Part shown: one piece after another, positions 1 through 7,561 of the stretch | How positions within the stretch are numbered: the stretch's first letter is position 1 | How the letters are laid out: every line of letters begins with the position of its first letter | Assembly (NCBI GenBank): GCA_019752335.1 | Contig: JAIEMJ010000033.1 | Span: 1-64,000, forward strand | DNA: 64,000 nt | Source of the DNA: Bryobacteraceae bacterium | GTDB lineage: Bacteria; Acidobacteriota; Terriglobia; Bryobacterales; Bryobacteraceae | Direction: 5' to 3' | Position numbers and translations under genes: made by a program | Notes under the pieces: generated by a model | The model's database searches: none | The model's input: only the letters and a program-made list of their open reading frames with translations | What the model was told of the DNA's origin: nothing

Positions 1-660
1 CTTCGCCTAAGCGGTCGCCGATCTGTTGGTAGAGGGGCAGCGCCTGCTGATAGAGGTCGAAGGCGTCGGCGTAGCGGGCTTGCCTCAGGGCGACGTCGCC
101 GAGGGCCTTGCCGCAGTTGGCTTCGCCTAAGCGGTCGCCGATCTGTTGGTAGAGCGGCAGCGCCTGCTGATAGAGGTCGAAGGCGTCGGCGTAGCGGGCT
201 TGCATCCGGGCGACGTCGCCGAGGGCCTTGCGGCAGTTGGCTTCGCCTAAGCGGGCGCCGATCTGTTGGTACAGGGGCAGGGCCTGCTGATAGAGGTCGA
301 AGGCGTCGGCGTAGCGGGCTTGCATCCGGGCGACGTCGCCGAGGGACTTGCGGCAGTTGGCTTCGCCTAAGCGGTCGCCGATCTGTTGGTAGAGGGGCAG
401 GGCCTGCTGATAGAGGTCGAAGGCGTCGGCGTAGCGGTCTTGCATCCCGGCGACGTCGCCGAGGGCCTTGCGGCAGTTGGCTTCGCCTAAGCGGTCGCCG
501 ATCTGTTGGTAGAGGGGCAGGGCCTGCTGATAGAGGTCGAAGGCGTCGGCGTAGCGGGCTTGCATCAGGGCGACGTCGCCGAGGGCCTTGCGGCAGTTGG
601 CTTCGCCTAAGCGGGCGCCGATCTGTTGATAGAGCGTTAGGGCCTGCTGATAGAGGGACT
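1..660 (-). repeat. Tandem 120-bp repeat array encoding 40-residue TPR units
   Basis: Five full copies of a 120-bp unit lie at 1-120, 121-240, 241-360, 361-480 and 481-600, followed by a degenerate unit to about 660. Copies differ at only a few positions (for example GGTCGCCG versus GGGCGCCG, AGAGG versus AGAGC or ACAGG, and TGCCTCAGG, TGCATCCGG, TGCATCCCGG or TGCATCAGG). All copies keep the reading frame of the minus-strand TPR gene that contains them; each encodes one 40-residue helix-turn-helix unit carrying the LYQQAL and YQQIGDRLGEA signatures. The array continues off the left edge, so the total copy number is unknown. Confidence 0.95.
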
Positions 661-1345
661 TCGCCCTGTCCTGTTGGCCGCCAAACGAGAGGCCCTGGGC
701 GAGCTTCATCCGGGCGTCCGCTGCCGCCTGGGGATCCGGTGACTCCTCCGCCTCCAACTCCCGCAGGACCCGCTCCAGCAGTTCTTGACGCTCGAGTTTA
801 TCCCGCTGATCCGATGACCAAAAATTCGCATCGTCCAACCGCCGCAACGTCTCCGCTGTCTCTGCCGATCCGCCCGTAAAGTGGAAACTCCCCGACTTCG
901 CCGACCACGTATCCGGCGCTTGCCTCGAGAACTCCACCATGGCGAAGTCCGGGGCCCAGAAGATAATGGGAAACGGGAAGCGCTGGGCCAAATAACCACG
1001 GTTCAAGTTCAGCACCGCCATGGAGTGCGTGTAGCCCGCCGTGAGGTCAAGCATTTTTTCGAGGCCATAGACGAAGAGCGCCGCCGGACGCTGGCCCCCT
1101 AGCGCGATTTCCCACTGCTCAACAAATCCAAAGTCTGCCTGGGGATTCATGGTCACTTCCACTACCGTACCCGTGTGAATCCGCCGCCGCACCTCCGCCG
1201 TCAGGCGCTCCCGCAGCGCCGGATGGTTCACCCAGGCGAAAGCGAGCACGCAACTCTGGGCACGCTCCATCATGCGGCAGACGGCCTGGAGCTCAAGCTC
1301 GTTTTCCGCCGTGATTCCCGCGGGCGTGATGACGCTCGCACTCAC
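1..1345 (-). CDS. TPR-repeat protein with degenerate NTPase-like N-terminus, partner of the adjacent AAA ATPase (C-terminus off window)
   Basis: I read an open frame from a GTG at 1345 to position 1 (at least 448 codons). The GTG overlaps the TGA of the upstream ATPase gene by 4 bp (GTGA), so the two are translationally coupled. Residues 1-160 resemble a STAND/AAA-type fold without a Walker A loop: a Walker-B-like hydrophobic strand ending FVYGLEKML is at about 91-99, and a sensor-like segment with NLNRGYL and the family-like APDTW...FHF pattern is at about 113-157. A charged linker (170-210) follows, then 40-residue TPRs (LYQQAL, GDVALMQARYADAFDLYQQ type). Such NTPase plus near-identical-repeat proteins are known from comparative genomics as candidate biological-conflict systems. 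The role here is inference; no effector domain is visible in the part present. Confidence 0.85.
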   Translation of the reverse strand, partial: MSASVITPAGITAENELELQAVCRMMERAQSCVLAFAWVNHPALRERLTAEVRRRIHTGTVVEVTMNPQADFGFVEQWEIALGGQRPAALFVYGLEKMLDLTAGYTHSMAVLNLNRGYLAQRFPFPIIFWAPDFAMVEFSRQAPDTWSAKSGSFHFTGGSAETAETLRRLDDANFWSSDQRDKLERQELLERVLRELEAEESPDPQAAADARMKLAQGLSFGGQQDRAKSLYQQALTLYQQIGARLGEANCRKALGDVALMQARYADAFDLYQQALPLYQQIGDRLGEANCRKALGDVAGMQDRYADAFDLYQQALPLYQQIGDRLGEANCRKSLGDVARMQARYADAFDLYQQALPLYQQIGARLGEANCRKALGDVARMQARYADAFDLYQQALPLYQQIGDRLGEANCGKALGDVALRQARYADAFDLYQQALPLYQQIGDRLGE

Positions 1346-2604
1346 CTCTTTACCTCACCCAGCAGCGGATTCCAGTCGTACCAGAGGTTCCCGTCACTGT
1401 AGTAGGCGTAGACATAGCGCTCGCGCAGGAAGGTCATCCACTGCTTCGGATCGTCGTTCAGCGGCTCATGATTCTCGTGGACCTGCTTGAGCGCCTGCCA
1501 TTGCTCTGGACTGAGACTCTTGCCGAAGTCGCTGGCTTGGAGCCGGATGGCGCGATCCAGCAACGGCTGGTCCAGCGGGAGGGTGCTCGTACGATCAAGC
1601 GCGGCGCGGATCAGCATGAAGAGTGAACGTGGATGGCCGCCCGAGAGCCGGCAGAGCCGCTCCAGTTGGCCGGGCGAAAAGCCTTCCTCCACTGTTACGC
1701 CAGCCGCCGTGGCGCGGGCGGCCACCATGCGCTGCAGTACGGCGAGGCCACTCTCTTGCGACACGTCGATCATGGGCAGCGTCAGGATTTCGCCGCCGTA
1801 GATGTCGGAGAGGCGGCCGTGGCAATGGCTGTAGGCCAGCTCAATCGGAATCGTGTAGAGAATGTCGCAGGCCAGTGCGCGCAGGATTCCGGCGGAGTTC
1901 AGGAACAGATCCTCGTGGTTCGTGATCTGATTCACCTGCTTCTGCGGAATCCGGTCGAGCTGGTCGACGATGATGAGGATATCGTTATAGCCCTGGTCAT
2001 ACAGGAACTTGCGGGCCGGCCCCAGGATCTCGTTGTTCACCAGGTCATAGATGCGCGGCAAACGATCCTCCAGCAGCTTCCGCAGCCCGGCGCGCGCGCC
2101 GGGAATCTGCTTGATCGCCACGCCGAGTTCAATGGGGTCAGCTTTGAGCTTGAGGTCCTTGAACTCGACGTCGGACTTGAGGATTTCGCCAATTTCGCGA
2201 AAGAAACCGTTGAATTTGTCGTAGCCGACGCCATAGCCCGCCGCCTTCAGGTCGTGTACCAACTGGCGCACCATCTGCAGGACCAGGTCCTGCGGGCTGA
2301 CGTCGTTCAGGTCGAGCAATTGCTCGCACTCCAGGAACGAGACGAAGACCTTGTGCGATTTCTTGCCGTCCATCAGCATCTGCTGGACGCGGTAGAGCTC
2401 CGTGGTTTTGCCCGTGCCGCGATGCCCGGTGAGCAGCCGCGCCATCGGCGCGCCGCCGCTGCGGGCGACCGCGTTTACCAGCCGCAGCTTCACATCGTCG
2501 TAGGGCATCAACTCATGCTGCCAGTCGATGTAGAGGGCGTTTTCGCCCGCCGGCAGGGGCTGCAACGGATCGAACTGCTGGTAGAGAGCGGTGAGGCGGT
2601 CCAT
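1342..2604 (-). CDS. AAA/STAND-like P-loop ATPase
   Basis: This 420-residue protein has a clear Walker A (GHRGTGKTT, about residues 60-68) and Walker B (ILIIVDQLD, about 209-217), followed by sensor and helical regions ending in YDWNPLLGE. It fits the AAA ATPases that pair with TPR proteins in bacterial conflict or signalling cassettes. The start is an ATG directly behind an AAGAAGGA Shine-Dalgarno-like stretch. Its stop overlaps the start of the downstream TPR protein by 4 bp, so the ATPase probably drives or gates that partner. No nuclease, protease or transmembrane segment is fused to it. The substrate is unknown. The P-loop ATPase assignment is firm; the functional class is inferred. Confidence 0.85.
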   Translation of the reverse strand: MDRLTALYQQFDPLQPLPAGENALYIDWQHELMPYDDVKLRLVNAVARSGGAPMARLLTGHRGTGKTTELYRVQQMLMDGKKSHKVFVSFLECEQLLDLNDVSPQDLVLQMVRQLVHDLKAAGYGVGYDKFNGFFREIGEILKSDVEFKDLKLKADPIELGVAIKQIPGARAGLRKLLEDRLPRIYDLVNNEILGPARKFLYDQGYNDILIIVDQLDRIPQKQVNQITNHEDLFLNSAGILRALACDILYTIPIELAYSHCHGRLSDIYGGEILTLPMIDVSQESGLAVLQRMVAARATAAGVTVEEGFSPGQLERLCRLSGGHPRSLFMLIRAALDRTSTLPLDQPLLDRAIRLQASDFGKSLSPEQWQALKQVHENHEPLNDDPKQWMTFLRERYVYAYYSDGNLWYDWNPLLGEVKR

Positions 2605-2629
2605 TTCCTTCTTTATGGTAGTCCAGACT

Positions 2630-3679
2630 CTACGGCTGATTCTCGTACCAGACCAGATTGGCGGTCTCGCCGCCGATGCAGGCTATGTCGATACGGCGGT
2701 CGGCGTTGAGGTCGACCGCGATGCAGGAGTTGGCGCGGATCGGCGGCCCGGTGGGTGTGTGCCGTTGCCAGGCTTTGCCGGCGCGGCGCCAGACGAAGAC
2801 GCCGCCGCCGGGGCCACGGTCGCCGGCGAGGATCTCTTCGCGGCCGTCGCCGTCGAAGTCCGCCACTTCGAGCGTGTGGCCTTCCTTCAGCCCGGTCTCG
2901 ATCACGTGCCGTTGCTTCCCCTCGTAAACGACCACCTGCGCGCCATGCCAAGGCTCAATCGCCGCGATAAAGCGCTTGGCCACCGCGACGTCGCTCGAGC
3001 CGGACTTCGGCCACGGCGCGGGGTCGCCGCGCGTGATCTCCTGGCGCTGCCATTGGCCCTTCGTCCAGCGATAGCGGTGAATGCCCAGGAAACTGGCCGT
3101 GTAAAGCCCGTCCTTCACATAAATGCCGTGCATCACGCCCTCCTCGGCAGTCGACACCGGCTCGCGCTTCCACACGCCGGGGCGGTAGAGCACCAGCGGA
3201 ATGTGGCCGCGATAATCCGGCGGCACGGACTTCGGGTCCGCCAGCGGCGCGTTGATCACCACCGGCTGGCCGTCGAGCGTCATGGTGCGGAGGCGGTGCG
3301 AACTGGGGAGGCGGTCAATCTCGCGCTGGGTCCATTCGGCATTGGCGTCCGGGCCCGGCTCCAGCAGATGCACGCGCCCCTCGCTGTTGGCGGGGTTGTT
3401 GTTGAAGTGCGTCGCGACGACGATGGCCGGTCCGATGACGGTCAGGTTGATCATGCGATTCATGCCGCGCGCGATGACGTGGCGTTGCCAGGTGGGGTTC
3501 TCGAACCAGACCAGCTCAGTCATACCGCTGGCGAGGGCGATCAGGTCCGGGCGGCCATCGTGGTTGAGGTCCGCCGCGACGACCTGGTAGCCGCCTTTGA
3601 GGTCACTGGCGATGGGGTGCGGAGCGAAACGAAGGTCAGCGGCGAGAAGAAGCAGGCACAGCGATAGCATCGCGGCCAC
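2630..3679 (-). CDS. Secreted VCBS/FG-GAP repeat protein
   Basis: A 349-residue protein with a hydrophobic N-terminus (LSLCLLLLAADL) and calcium-binding-like FG-GAP/VCBS blades: DLNHDGRPDLI near the N-terminus, DFDGDGREEIL in the middle and DLNADRRIDIACIG near the C-terminus, each with W-Y-E-N type strands. It probably folds as an integrin-like beta-propeller acting outside the cytoplasm. The longest frame opens with GTG at 3679; an ATG three codons in (3670) is equally possible and neither has a good Shine-Dalgarno. It ends 25 bp upstream of the ATPase start on the same strand, so co-transcription with the ATPase/TPR pair is possible but not shown. No catalytic motif is seen. Confidence 0.8.
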   Translation of the reverse strand: MAAMLSLCLLLLAADLRFAPHPIASDLKGGYQVVAADLNHDGRPDLIALASGMTELVWFENPTWQRHVIARGMNRMINLTVIGPAIVVATHFNNNPANSEGRVHLLEPGPDANAEWTQREIDRLPSSHRLRTMTLDGQPVVINAPLADPKSVPPDYRGHIPLVLYRPGVWKREPVSTAEEGVMHGIYVKDGLYTASFLGIHRYRWTKGQWQRQEITRGDPAPWPKSGSSDVAVAKRFIAAIEPWHGAQVVVYEGKQRHVIETGLKEGHTLEVADFDGDGREEILAGDRGPGGGVFVWRRAGKAWQRHTPTGPPIRANSCIAVDLNADRRIDIACIGGETANLVWYENQP

Positions 3680-3704
3680 GATAGCACGTACAATGAGGGC
3701 GTGT

Positions 3705-3781
3705 GGGGACGTAGCTCAGCTGGATAGAGCGTCCGCCTCCTAAGCGGAAGGTCGGCGGTTCAAATCCGCCCGTCCCTACCA
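3705..3781 (+). tRNA. tRNA-Arg (anticodon CCT)
   Basis: A full cloverleaf can be drawn. The acceptor GGGGACG pairs with CGTCCCT (one G-T pair), the D arm contains AGCTCAGCTGGATAGAGC, and a 5-bp anticodon stem TCCGC/GCGGA encloses the loop CTCCTAA with anticodon CCT at 3739-3741. The T arm GGCGG-TTCAAAT-CCGCC and the 3' CCA are encoded. It decodes AGG arginine codons. It lies between the accessory ATPase/TPR/VCBS block and a small ATPase gene; no duplicated 3' end that would mark an attachment site was found in the window. Confidence 0.97.
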
Positions 3782-3789
3782 CCACACGG

Positions 3790-4389
3790 CTACTGAATCG
3801 TGCTGCCGCCCTGGATGCCCAGGCTCGCGTCGGCGACGTTCTTGTTGATATACCGGTCCAGGTTGATGACGTAGGTCTCCGGCGCGTTGATCAGCACCGG
3901 CGAGTGCGTCGCGCAGATGATGCGGAAGTTCTTCTTCTCCACCAACTCAAAGAGCATTTTCAGAATGCGGCGCTGGTTCGACTGCGACAGGGCCATCTCC
4001 GGCTCGTCGAGCAGCAGAATGGTGCCGTCGGGCAGGCCGGGGAAATTCTCCTGGAACATGGTGAGCATCACTTGGCCATGGCTCGCCATTTGCAGGAACT
4101 CCATCATCTTCGGGTCGTCCTTGAAGAAGTCGAGTTGCATGCGCGGGTTGTGGCTTTCGGCGTCGAAGAGGAAGCTCTTGGGCGCGGTGGGTGCGCCGCC
4201 TTCCCAGCGGTAAATGTAGCCCGGGACGGACTCGCCCTTCAGCGCATAGTAAATCGAATGCAGCAGCGTCGACTTGCCCGAGCCGTTCTCGCCCTCCAGC
4301 ATCACCACGGGATGCGAGAGGTCGACGATGAGGGGCATATGAAAGTTCAGGTTTTGGAAGACCGGGTGGCCGAGGATCTTGAGGAACAT
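3790..4389 (-). CDS. Small ABC-type AAA ATPase (AAA_15/21-like)
   Basis: This 199-residue protein has Walker A EGENGSGKSTLL near residue 35, a Walker B LLLDEPEMALS near 125, and the terminal switch His in CATHSPVLI near 160, the arrangement of single-domain ABC-type ATPases related to RecF/SMC heads and OLD-like proteins. At 199 residues it is a minimal head with no coiled coil or TOPRIM domain. Proteins of this type can be stand-alone or part of defence modules; none of the usual partner genes is adjacent. It begins with ATG at 4389 and ends 9 bp beyond the tRNA 3' end in convergent orientation. The ATPase fold is firm, the role unknown. Confidence 0.8.
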   Translation of the reverse strand: MFLKILGHPVFQNLNFHMPLIVDLSHPVVMLEGENGSGKSTLLHSIYYALKGESVPGYIYRWEGGAPTAPKSFLFDAESHNPRMQLDFFKDDPKMMEFLQMASHGQVMLTMFQENFPGLPDGTILLLDEPEMALSQSNQRRILKMLFELVEKKNFRIICATHSPVLINAPETYVINLDRYINKNVADASLGIQGGSTIQ

Positions 4390-4412
4390 CTAGTCTGATT
4401 GTAACGGTTCAA

Positions 4413-4444
4413 CAACAAAAAGGCCCCGCCGCGATGGCGAGGCC
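4413..4444 (-). terminator. Rho-independent terminator of the di-haem cytochrome gene
   Basis: Read on the minus strand, GGCCTCGCC-ATCGC-GGCGGGGCC forms a 9-bp GC-rich stem with a 5-nt loop, followed at once by TTTTTGTTGTTG. It lies about 35 bp beyond the stop codon of the cytochrome gene at 4479. Confidence 0.85.
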
Positions 4445-4478
4445 CAAAGGTTAAGCCCATTCCCTGCTGAGGATGGAC

Positions 4479-6725
4479 TTAAGGATTGCCCTGTCCGGAC
4501 ATAAACTCCAGCGTGTAAGGGACGGGAACATTGGCTCCGCCGGGCCGGCGGAAGTTGAGTTCCCGCACGATGCTATCACCCGGTTGGAGTACGCCACTGG
4601 GCAGGAAGATGCGTAGGTACGGATTGCCTCCGGTGCGCGTGGTGCCGCTCGAGTTTCGCAGACGGGTGCCACTGGTGAGCCCACGCACGACCATCAGCAG
4701 GTGCGTATCCACCACGGACTGGCTGCGGTTCGTGATGCGAACCCGGTCCGTCTGTAAGCCGCCCTGGAAGGTGGTGGAGATGGTTTCGCGGGTCAGTTGT
4801 CCGGTTACGTCCAGGAATTCGAGGCCCTCGTCGCGGCGCGTCAACGGATCGGCGTTGTCTACGGGCAACCCGCTGGGCATGAAGCCATCGCGGGCACCCA
4901 AGGCCGCCAGGTCAGGACGGTACTTCGAGTAGGTGAGATCGACTTCACTGGGTTGAAACACGTCGGTCGTCGACTTGGGATCGAAGGTGACGAACGCCGG
5001 GTCATACAGGCCGTTTTCGAGGAAGTCCGTCAGGTCGCTCACTTGCCGGGGGGTAAGTCCCAAACCACGCGGGAAGTTCGGCCCGCGGGGAAACGTGAAG
5101 CGCGTGGAAAGTGTGGGGGCGGCGCCCGCGGTTTCATCCTGGGGAATGCCGGCATTGAAGTACTCCACCACGTCGCGCACGGAGGTGAACGAGCCGTTGT
5201 GGAAGAAGCCGCGCGCATCCTTCAGCTGACGCATGGTCAAGCTGCGGAAAGCGAAGCGGTGTTCGGGGCGCCCCGTCACTTCTTCGCGTCCGGTATCTTC
5301 GGCGTGATAGGGGAAGCCATCCGTGCCGAGCCGGTTTGGATTGAGGCGGTTACGGGCTAAGGCGTTCAGCGCTTGCACGGGGTGATCGCCGATACCGAGG
5401 TTGAAGAAGTTTTCTTCCACAAACATGCCGACGCCGGCGACATCCGGATCGTTGGGCTGCTTGTTGAGCATGGGTCCGCTGTGGCAAGTGAAGCAACCGG
5501 CCCCACCGGCCCCGTTGGCGGCGGGCGAGAAGAAGAGACGAGCGCCCCGGCGCTGCGCTTCGGTGAGAGCGCCATTGTCGCCCGCGAGGAAGCGGTCATA
5601 AGGCGTGTTGCGGGTGACGACGGTACGCAGGAAGGTGGCCTGGGCACGGAACTGGGTCTGATCGTTCACCAGTTCGTTCATGTCGCGGCGGGCGTCGGCG
5701 ACGGCCGCCTCTTCGGGGAAGGCTTCGCGGAAGAGCCGCATGTAGGCGGGGATCTTGAGCAGTTCGGCCGACTGGAAGTTGAGCATCCGGTGGGCATCCA
5801 GCAGCAGGAGCGTCATGTTCTCACCAGCCGGATCGCCGAACGGGTTAATGGAGACGGTGGTGCTCGCGGGCTCGCCGCCGAAGCCGCCGAAGAGAAGCCG
5901 GTTATTGAAAGCGAAGCCGATCACGGACGGCGACAGCCGGCCGACGCTATCCAACTGGTCGAGCCGGCCGGTCGCCAGCAGGGCGGTCGGTGCAGGCATG
6001 TGGTACGGGGGGGCCGGGGTGGTGACCTGCCGTTGGCCATTGATCGTGTAGATATCCGTCAACGTAGGAAGCGCGTCCACCAAGGCATCTCCCGGGAAGA
6101 TGGGAGCGGTGCGGAGTTTGGTGAGAATGGACTGGGGACGGCGCCGCGGGACAAAGTTCCCGCGTGCGTCGGTATAGCCGCGGCCCTCGCCGCCGGTGTT
6201 GAAGTTCAGCAGTTGGCCGGCTTTCGTGGCGGCTTCGCCGATGTGGCAGCTACCGCAGGATCCCGTTTGGCGCGTGGCGTTGACGATTTGCTGAAGGCCG
6301 AGCACGTTTTCGCTGACGGTGCCGCCGAAGGCGGTTCCCGCCGGCAGGTCGAGAGGTTGGCCGGTATTGATGTTCACGCGCGCCGTGCGGACGGGGTCGT
6401 GAAAGAGCAATTTGCCGAGATAGCGCTTCGCTTCCGTGGTCTGGAAGCGCGGATTGACGCTGCCATCGGGATTCCGGGGAAGAGGAATGTCCGCATTTCT
6501 CGCCGGTACCCTGAGCTTACTCAGTCCACCTACCTGCCGGTCGATCAGTTGGCGCAATTCACTGGCGCTGAGCGCGCTGGTGTCCTGGGCTAGCAGGGCC
6601 AGGCTGGAAGACGAAATCAGCAGCAGCCCGAGAGCCGCTGAACCTATTCTTCGCTTGTAACTCGGCGCGCAGGGGTTTTCCTGTAACGCACCGGGACGAT
6701 CTGGTGTTTTCATTTTCAACTTCAT
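4479..6725 (-). CDS. Secreted di-haem cytochrome c peroxidase/MauG-like protein
   Basis: The protein carries two c-type haem motifs, CGSCH at about residue 155 and CFTCH at about 410, in the order typical of bacterial di-haem peroxidases and MauG-like oxidases, with conserved FHDP, FFHNGSF and LTDFLENGLYDP segments. A signal sequence (RRIGSAALGLLLISSSSLALLAQ) directs it to the periplasm. At 748 residues it is much longer than classical CcpA (about 330-350); the last 170 residues form an extra beta-rich domain. I chose ATG 6725 because AAGGAG sits 5 bases upstream, although the frame is open to 6791. It is divergent from an OmpR-type two-component system, which may regulate it, and is followed by a strong terminator. 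Substrate: hydrogen peroxide or an organic molecule, undetermined. Confidence 0.85.
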   Translation of the reverse strand: MKLKMKTPDRPGALQENPCAPSYKRRIGSAALGLLLISSSSLALLAQDTSALSASELRQLIDRQVGGLSKLRVPARNADIPLPRNPDGSVNPRFQTTEAKRYLGKLLFHDPVRTARVNINTGQPLDLPAGTAFGGTVSENVLGLQQIVNATRQTGSCGSCHIGEAATKAGQLLNFNTGGEGRGYTDARGNFVPRRRPQSILTKLRTAPIFPGDALVDALPTLTDIYTINGQRQVTTPAPPYHMPAPTALLATGRLDQLDSVGRLSPSVIGFAFNNRLLFGGFGGEPASTTVSINPFGDPAGENMTLLLLDAHRMLNFQSAELLKIPAYMRLFREAFPEEAAVADARRDMNELVNDQTQFRAQATFLRTVVTRNTPYDRFLAGDNGALTEAQRRGARLFFSPAANGAGGAGCFTCHSGPMLNKQPNDPDVAGVGMFVEENFFNLGIGDHPVQALNALARNRLNPNRLGTDGFPYHAEDTGREEVTGRPEHRFAFRSLTMRQLKDARGFFHNGSFTSVRDVVEYFNAGIPQDETAGAAPTLSTRFTFPRGPNFPRGLGLTPRQVSDLTDFLENGLYDPAFVTFDPKSTTDVFQPSEVDLTYSKYRPDLAALGARDGFMPSGLPVDNADPLTRRDEGLEFLDVTGQLTRETISTTFQGGLQTDRVRITNRSQSVVDTHLLMVVRGLTSGTRLRNSSGTTRTGGNPYLRIFLPSGVLQPGDSIVRELNFRRPGGANVPVPYTLEFMSGQGNP

Positions 6726-6780
6726 GACTCCTTGGAGCAAGATTTGGAACTTCTCCCGATGGTCGCTGGCGAACGATATG

Positions 6781-6817
6781 CTTTCGTTCACGAAAGCTTA
6801 AAGATCTTGTAAAGATC
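6781..6817. promoter_or_regulatory. Candidate OmpR-family operator between cytochrome and two-component genes
   Basis: Two exact TAAAGATC copies at 6799-6806 and 6810-6817 are 11 bp apart, one helical turn, as in direct-repeat sites of OmpR/PhoB regulators. Next to them a perfect inverted repeat CTTTCG-TTCA-CGAAAG spans 6781-6796. They lie in the 134-bp intergenic region shared by the divergent cytochrome and response-regulator genes. Confidence 0.5.
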
Positions 6818-6859
6818 GGCTCAGGGAACGAAATCGCCGCCTTCCGCCATATAGAAGAT

Positions 6860-7561
6860 ATGGAAGCTTCAGGCAGAAACATCGTAGTGGTAGAGGACGA
6901 CCGCAAGACGTCAGCCCTGATGGGCTTGTATCTCCAGCGAGAGGGCTTTTGCACTTCCTTCGTCTACGACGGAGCCGAAGCCCTTGGCGCGTTGGAGCGG
7001 CTAATGCCGGACCTGATGATTCTCGACCTGTTGCTGCCAAACGTGGACGGCTGGCAGCTTTGCCGGGAGATTCGCAACCGGTCCAGCCTGCCGATCCTGA
7101 TGGTGACGGCGCGCGGTGAGGAGTCCGAACGAGTGCTTGGTTTCTCCTTGGGTGCGGATGACTACATGGTGAAGCCCTTCAGTCCGCGGGAGATGGTGGA
7201 ACGGGTGAAGGCAGTGCTCCGCAGGGTGCGGCAGCCCGGCTCGACAACGGCCCCGGTGCATGTGTTGGGAGACTTGCGGGTGGATTGCGCCCGGCATCGG
7301 GTTACTTTGTCAGGCGAAACGCTCGCGCTGACGGCCTCCGAGTACCGCATGCTCGCCTTGCTGATTGCGACGCCCGGGCGTTTGTTTACTCGTTCGCAAC
7401 TGCTTCGCCAGTTGTATCCCTCGGGCGAAGAAGTGGTGGAGCGGGTAGTGGATGTGCATATCGGAAAACTTCGCAGCAAGTTGGCCGCGGTTTCGGATCG
7501 CCCGTGGATTCACACCATTCGGGGCACCGGCTATCGCATGGCGGAGGAGCCGGAGCTTTGA
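6860..7561 (+). CDS. OmpR/PhoB-family response regulator
   Basis: This 233-residue protein has an N-terminal receiver domain with acidic residues at VVEDD (about 10-14), phospho-acceptor Asp56 in LMILDLLLPNVDGW, and the conserved Lys of VKPFSPREM near 105. A C-terminal winged-helix DNA-binding domain (about 130-230) follows, including the RTKR-like LFTRSQLLRQLY and VVDVHIGKLRSKL signatures and the terminal GTGYRM. It should bind DNA as a phosphorylated dimer. Its stop overlaps the kinase start (TTGA), so the pair is coupled. The divergent di-haem cytochrome gene is the obvious candidate target, with direct repeats between the two. Confidence 0.95.
   Translation: MEASGRNIVVVEDDRKTSALMGLYLQREGFCTSFVYDGAEALGALERLMPDLMILDLLLPNVDGWQLCREIRNRSSLPILMVTARGEESERVLGFSLGADDYMVKPFSPREMVERVKAVLRRVRQPGSTTAPVHVLGDLRVDCARHRVTLSGETLALTASEYRMLALLIATPGRLFTRSQLLRQLYPSGEEVVERVVDVHIGKLRSKLAAVSDRPWIHTIRGTGYRMAEEPEL

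Noticed and set aside
1-660. CRISPR array or non-coding satellite
   Set aside because: The repeats have a 120-bp period with no variable spacers, and keep an open minus-strand frame encoding TPR units.
1633-2709. Plus-strand 358-codon frame opposite the AAA ATPase
   Set aside because: It lies entirely antisense to the recognised ATPase, whose Walker motifs are intact; no homology or ribosome-binding site supports it.
3705-3781. Integration site at the tRNA-Arg gene
   Set aside because: No duplicated tRNA 3' end and no integrase gene is present in the window.
5373-6593. Long open frame antisense to the di-haem cytochrome
   Set aside because: It mirrors the GC-rich cytochrome gene and encodes a low-complexity Gly/Arg-rich peptide with no domain; such antisense frames are typical of high-GC DNA.
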